DNA of 64,000 nt, taken from Datura wrightii (Eukaryota > Streptophyta > Magnoliopsida > Solanales > Solanaceae). The stretch is taken from the NCBI GenBank assembly GCA_035772735.1, contig JASDFA010000007.1, forward strand, positions 77,883,501-77,947,500, given 5' to 3'. The position numbers and the translations under genes are program-made. Numbering within the stretch: position 1 is the stretch's first letter; each line of letters begins with the position of its first letter. The notes beneath the pieces were generated by a model. It had not been told where the DNA came from and did not search any database. It saw nothing but the letters and a program-made list of their open reading frames with translations. This document shows positions 59,124-64,000 of this stretch, piece by piece.

Positions 59124-60588
59124 TGATCTTGGGCAGATTTATATGCCCAAGTGATACTCAAACGTATCATTTTTACCTTGTTTGTTGTGCAATGTGTATA
59201 TAATATCATGTATTTGGTAATAGAATGCGAATTTATACTAACCAACATGATTAGCATTTGTTTTGCAGGATAATGTGATTTTTAAGAGCTAAAATGCGTG
59301 TTGGAACTATGTCGGAGTTGGACTTGGATGCGAGCGTGGAAAAGACCTCGGATGGCATATTTTGCAGTGGCTCCGCGATGGTGCCGTGCCACGCTGCCAT
59401 CGCGGTAGCACACTGCCTGGGCAGAAATAAAAGTGGCAATTTCCAGTGTGCCTGCACGTCAGCTCTGTGGCACGGAGATAGGCCTCCGCGATGGCCTCCG
59501 TGCCACGTTGAGGCTAATTATCCGGACCAAGCAATTTCTAGAGAGGGTCCGCGTCCACGCCGTGTCACGGAGGCAGTGCTCCGCGTTGGCCTCCGTGACA
59601 CGTTGCTTGTTATTCCGGGAAATATTTCCCACTAGTATAAATAGCACACTTAGGTTATTTTTAAAAAAAGTTTTTTTTAGTTTTAGTTTTTAGCCTGAGT
59701 TCAGAAGTGGGAGCAGGAACGTGGTTTTGTGGCAGTTGAAGAATAGAAAAGATAAGAGTTTTCTTCTCTTCCCTTCTTTTTTCCTTCAATTGTATGCATG
59801 ATTCACACTCATTCTAGGATGATTAATCCAAGAATGAGTGGCTAATTCCTCTCTTGCTGAGGTTTTGAACTTGTGAAATGAATGTTGGTAATAATTGATA
59901 TGGTTTCTTCTTCTTCTTGCATGTTGTTCTATTCATTCTTGAGCTTATTACATTCTTGATTGGCCACCATTAATGTATATCTAAAAAGTCCAATTTCACT
60001 CGAGAGAGCATGAAATTGGAAAGTTGTGAATTAATAGGGTATTGTTCTTAACTTGATTTGGGAAAATTGGGTTTTGATGTGCTTTCTTGATAGAAATATA
60101 TTTGAAAGCCGTATTAGTCAATTTAGGAACCGGAATTGTAGTGTTAGGTCATAAATTGCATTTGATCACAGAAATGTAGACGAATGGTTTATGAAGCTAA
60201 AGTGAAATTAAATACGGAAGTTTTAATTTCTAGGCAAACGTTCTTGGCTAGCAATATGAAGAAGAAGATGACCAAATTATCATGATTATCAAGTTCATTA
60301 CTCGTTCTTAACCTTGGCATGTGCATATCCATTGTCTAAACTCAACGTAAATAGTAGTTATTAATTTTAGTAGATAATTAGTTTAGAAACAAAACTCACT
60401 CAAATCTTGGTTGGATTGTTGTTAACATAGTTAGAAATAGAATAGAGATATAGTAAACTAGGTAGTTTTGCATATCTAGAGCAGCCTCCTTGGATCGATA
60501 CTTGGCTACTTAGCCACTTTATTACTTGTTTGACCACGTACACTTGCATGTCGGTGTATAATATATACCGAGCAGCAGAGCGCGAACA
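59124..60588 (+). repeat. ATH-B 5' LTR, 1465 bp
   Basis: It starts TGATCTTGGGC and ends GCGCGAACA, and is followed by a primer site, so it is a 5' LTR. The inverted repeat is at 59561-59574 / 59589-59602 (14 bp, perfect) and TATAAATAG at 59636-59644. It is closer to the ATH-L LTR than to ATH-A's own LTR. Confidence 0.92.
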
Positions 60589-60594
60589 AGTTTT

Positions 60595-60612
60595 TGGCGC
60601 CGTTGCCGGGGA
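60595..60612 (+). other. ATH-B primer-binding site (tRNA-Asp-like)
   Basis: TGGCGCCGTTGCCGGGGA, the full Athila consensus, lies six bases after the LTR. Confidence 0.9.
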
Positions 60613-60752
60613 GGCTAGGCAATTTGTAAAATTTTGTTTAGTGTAAATTTACTGTATTTGTATTTTTATTTTCTTAAGTGTTAACAACTTGGTCTTAGCC
60701 TGTATTTTGCAGATTTTTATTTCTGTGAACACTGGCAAGGGACAAGGAGCTG

Positions 60753-63125
60753 GTGGAATCTTACTTAGAGCCAGAACGTGAATTGCATAGTCAACGTAGA
60801 GAAGCTCTTCGGAAGAAGTTGCAATTGCTCAAACAGTCTATGATGGAGCAACCCAATCCACCAGTTGTGCAGGCAGTGTTAGTGCCCGAGGAAGTAGCAG
60901 CCAGGCCGGTTCGCGAGGTGGCAATCCCACACGCTAATAATGTACATTCCAGCATCCGCAAACCAGAGCCTGGGGGGAGATTTGAGTTAAAGCAAAATAT
61001 GGTGCAACTTTTGCACACTAGCGAGCAGTTTACCGGTCTCCCTCACGAAGATCCGCAACAACATCTCCAGAACTTTTTGGAGATAAGTGACACTTACATC
61101 CCCGCTGGAGTGTCACCTGATTATGTTCGGCTCACCTTATTTCCATTTTCCTTACTTGGTGAAGCCAAGAGGTGGTTAAAAGCTGAACCACCCAACTCTA
61201 TATCAACGTGGGATGATCTTGCAAAGAAGTTCTTGATCAGATTTTTCCCTTCAGGTAAAACAGCTAAACTTAGAAGTCAGATTCTAAGTTTTAAACAGAG
61301 GGAAGGAGAAAATCTTTATCAAGCCTGGGAAAGATTCAAGTCCATGTTGCGGGACTGTCCTCATCATCATCAGTCAAATGAGGTGTTGGTCCACACTTTT
61401 ATTGAGGGTTTGGAACCCCACACTAAAATTTTGTTAGACTCAGCAGCTGGAGGGCAAGCGCTGGAGAAGACTTATGAGGAGCTGTACACTTTGCTCAACC
61501 GAATTTCACAAGGCAATCCGGAATGGAATGCAGATTCTTCAAGAGGTGGAGCAAGGAAAGCAGCGGGAGTGCTTGAAGTGGATGGATTCACAGCTATCGC
61601 TGCACAGATAGCTGCTTTGCAAAATCAGTTAAACACTCACTTCAGCAATATGAATTTGAACCAGCCGTCAGCCTCAGTTAATGCAGTCCAACAGATGTGG
61701 TGTGAAGTGTGTGGTAGTAGTGAGCATTCAGCTGAATGCTGTGGTGCAAATCCTGATTCTGTCAACTTTGTGGGCAATGCACAGAGGAATCAACAGTAGT
61801 TTGGTGGTGGCTACAACTCGAATTGGAGGAATCATCCAAATTTTTCGTGGGGTAGCAACAATCAACAAGGCCAGGGTTCAGGGCAGGGTATGCACAGAAA
61901 CCAAGGAGGGCAACAAGGCTATCAGAATCAGTTTAGAAATCACAATGCCCCTCCTCCACCACCATCACCGACTATTGAGGAAATGTTCAAGACCATGATT
62001 GCCAACCAGGCACAATTGCAGGCTGACTATGTCAAACTGGCGGCCGAAGTAAAGAATAATCAATTGGCAACCAAGGCTCTTGAATATCAGTTTGGGCAAT
62101 TTGCCAGTGCCTAAAATACTAGACCAAGGGGAGGACTACCTAGCGACACGGATCCCAATCCTAAGCAGGTAAATGCAGTGACCACAAGGAGTGGTTTACA
62201 ATTAAAGGAGGTGGAACCGGAAAGACCGCCTCAGAAGTCAGGAGCAGCAGATGTTGAGGGAGAACAAACCTCAGATACGGGGAAGACCAATGAAGCTGAA
62301 CCAACAAGGCCTCCACCCCCGTTCCCTCCACGACTTAAGAAACACAAGGAAGAGGCGTGTTTCCAGAAATTCATGGAGGTACTTAAACAGGTATATGTTA
62401 ACTTACCTCTTGTTGATGTCTTGCAGGGTGTGCCAAAATATGCAAAGTATATCAAAGACATCGTGGCCAACAAAAGTCGCTTGACCGAGTATGCCACGGT
62501 GGCTTTAACGGAGGAATGCACATCCCGTATTCAGAACAGGTTGCCCACTAAACTGAAGGATCCTGGAAGTTTTACTATCCAGCTGACGATTGGGCAAAGT
62601 ATCCGAGCTCGTGGGTTATGCGACTTGGGGGCAAGTATAAATCTGATGCCATCTTCGGTATTCAGAAAGTTAGGGCTAGGGAGTCCTAGACCTACAACAG
62701 TGATCTTGCAGCTAGCAGACAGGTCTTTAGCTAAGCCGGATGGCATTGTGGAGGATGTGCTAGTGCAGGTAGGCTCCCTCATTTTTCCGGTAGATTTCAT
62801 TGTTTTGGATTTTGAGCCAGATGCAGAAGTCCCATTTATTTTGAGACGACCATTTTTGGCAACCGGAAAGGCATTGATCGATGTAGCTGCGGGTCAACTC
62901 ATGATGCGAGCACACGACAAGGTTGAGGTGTTCGACGTGTACAAGGCACCTAAGCTTCCGACTGTCTATAAGGAACTCTCGGTGATCAACGTGATTGATC
63001 ATGGGAATGCAAATGGATTGAGTGATTCCCGAGAGTTACTAGGTAGGCCACCAGACAAGGTTGAGAACTACTGGGGAGATGATCATGATCGGGTCAAATT
63101 GTCCATCTCCCTAGTAGAAAATTGA
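60753..63125 (+). pseudogene. ATH-B gag-protease with in-frame deletion of RT, RNase H and integrase
   Basis: One frame of 791 codons runs to TGA 63123, interrupted only by TAG 61797 (CAG in ATH-A) and TAA 62112 (CAA in ATH-A). It holds the gag fold (TLFPFSLLGEAKRWL), the knuckle-like CEVCGSSEHSAECC, a Gln/Asn/Gly-rich linker and the protease (LCDLGASINLMPSS; FILRRPFLATGKALIDVAAG). Near 63000 it jumps in frame to the last residues of pol (NYWGDDHDR...LSISLVEN, against HYWGEDKDR...SSITLVDK in ATH-A). About 3 kb relative to ATH-A is missing. The first codon is GTG and the start is not clear. Confidence 0.9.
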
Positions 63126-64000
63126 GCGTAAAGGCTGTCGAGCCGTGACGTTAAACCAGGCGCTGCACGGGAGGCAACCCGTGAAAAATATTTTTTTTCT
63201 TTCTTTTTCCTTAGTGTAAAGTTTTTCTTTTATTTTATTTTCTCTTCTTTTTCTTCACTAGGTTTAAATGTGCATTTTAATTAGTAATTTTTATTCTTTT
63301 AGTAGGGAATCTAGTCATTTAACCAATTTTTGTTTAGTGAGGTGATTTTCAGGTATACCGGAGGAAAAATACGTGGAATCGAGAAAACGAGGCGAGGTAT
63401 GAAAAATAAAATTTGATAGTGAAACAGAGCACTGGCGCGTTGGCGCCGTGTCACGGAGGCAATGCTCCGCGTTGGCCTCCGTGACACGTTGAAGGCAAAT
63501 CTGGAATTTTTTAAAATTCCAGTAAGCCAACGCGTTGGCTCCGTGTCACGGAGGAGGGCCTCAGCGTTACCCTCCGTGACACGTTTCCCTTATCCCAGTG
63601 CCGGGTCACACTGGGTTTCCGGGTGACCCGCGTGTTTTCTTAATAAAAACCCCTGATTCCGCCCCTATTTTCCCCATTCCCTCTTCCCTCCACGACCAAT
63701 CACCCATTCCCCTACCCCCAAGCTCCGTGCCACGTTAAGAGGCAAGGAAAACGTCAAGTCTTTATTGATTCTTCAATTCCAAGGTATGTTTTCATCGTCT
63801 ATCTCAAATTTTTGTCGATTTTTGTCGATTTTGAGCATGTGAGGTGAGATATATCACCCTAGGTAGAAATTAAACATGACGTGAATTATTTTGCGATTGA
63901 TTGTGTTCGGATTGCTGTAGTTGACGGGTGAACTTATCGATTGATTGAATAATTCATTGTTGATTGTCGAATTGAGTTCTAGGGCTTGGGGTTGTTGAAT
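63126..64000 (+). promoter_or_regulatory. ATH-B post-pol region, as in ATH-A, running off the window
   Basis: It contains the hairpin CACGGG-AGGCAA-CCCGTG (63166-63183), perfect inverted repeats 63447-63460 / 63475-63488 (14 bp) and 63542-63554 / 63571-63583 (13 bp), a CGGGTCAC/GTGACCCG pair (about 63603-63632), TTAATAAAAACCCC as a possible TATA region, a CT-rich leader, and a donor-like AAG|GTATGT at 63784. ORF2 would follow beyond 64000. Confidence 0.6.

Noticed and set aside
36515..60588. ATH-A as one complete element with 59124-60588 as its own 3' LTR
   Set aside because: That LTR is followed by a primer site and gag, is preceded by a site lacking the polypurine tract, and is more like ATH-L's LTR than ATH-A's 5' LTR.

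Overview
This window is plant nuclear DNA made almost entirely of nested LTR retrotransposons. I see no host protein gene, tRNA, rRNA, CRISPR array or organellar segment. The evidence for a plant (a flowering plant, probably a eudicot with a large repeat-rich genome; species not resolved) is of three kinds: chromodomain-bearing Ty3/gypsy elements of the Tekay/Del type with an initiator-tRNA-Met primer site, Athila-type gypsy elements with a tRNA-Asp-like primer site, and a possible Au-SINE tail. Working names used below: ATH = Athila-type, TEK = Tekay/Del chromovirus, GYP = other gypsy.

Layout from left to right: ATH-L, the 3' end and 3' LTR of an element that starts outside the window (1-3119); AT-rich flank with a possible SINE remnant (3120-3662); an old reverse-strand LTR, LTR-R (about 3663-6446), split by a solo Athila LTR (5005-6428, duplication TTAAT); GYP-D, a decayed gypsy gag (from 6526), split by TEK-1 (8633-19758, duplication GGTTC) and resuming as protease/RT at 19764-20525; ATH-C, a gag-pol-less Athila relative (from 20526), its LTR split by a solo GYP-E-type LTR (20943-23187, duplication ATGCC); GYP-E (LTR 26225-28696, then gag); TEK-2 (from 29660); ATH-A (from 36515) with a 1362-codon open pol and a separate ORF2; TEK-3 on the minus strand (46398-57835, duplication TATTA) inserted in ATH-A; the rest of the ATH-A 3' region (57841-59123); and ATH-B (from 59124), inserted in ATH-A and running off the right edge. 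LTR-R element, GYP-D, ATH-C, GYP-E, TEK-2, ATH-A and finally TEK-3/ATH-B form one insertion ladder, so the nesting itself gives a relative chronology.

Functionally, TEK-1, TEK-2 and TEK-3 each encode one continuous gag-protease-RT-RNase H-integrase-chromodomain frame, broken by a few stops or small deletions. ATH-A has a gag with six stops but an uninterrupted pol; ATH-B has a nearly open gag-protease but no RT, RNase H or integrase; ATH-C has neither and keeps only LTR, primer site and ORF2. The three Athila relatives therefore look like members of a system that complements in trans. Their shared post-pol region carries a hairpin with compensatory base changes, GC-rich inverted repeats that echo those of the LTR promoter, and, in ATH-A/B, what looks like an internal promoter plus a 5'-UTR intron ahead of ORF2. 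The most unusual structures are the TEK-1 provirus bounded by two U5 ends in opposite orientation, the three-LTR TEK-3 array, the covarying hairpin, and the CGTGTCACGGAG inverted repeat shared by the otherwise unrelated Tekay and Athila LTR promoters.
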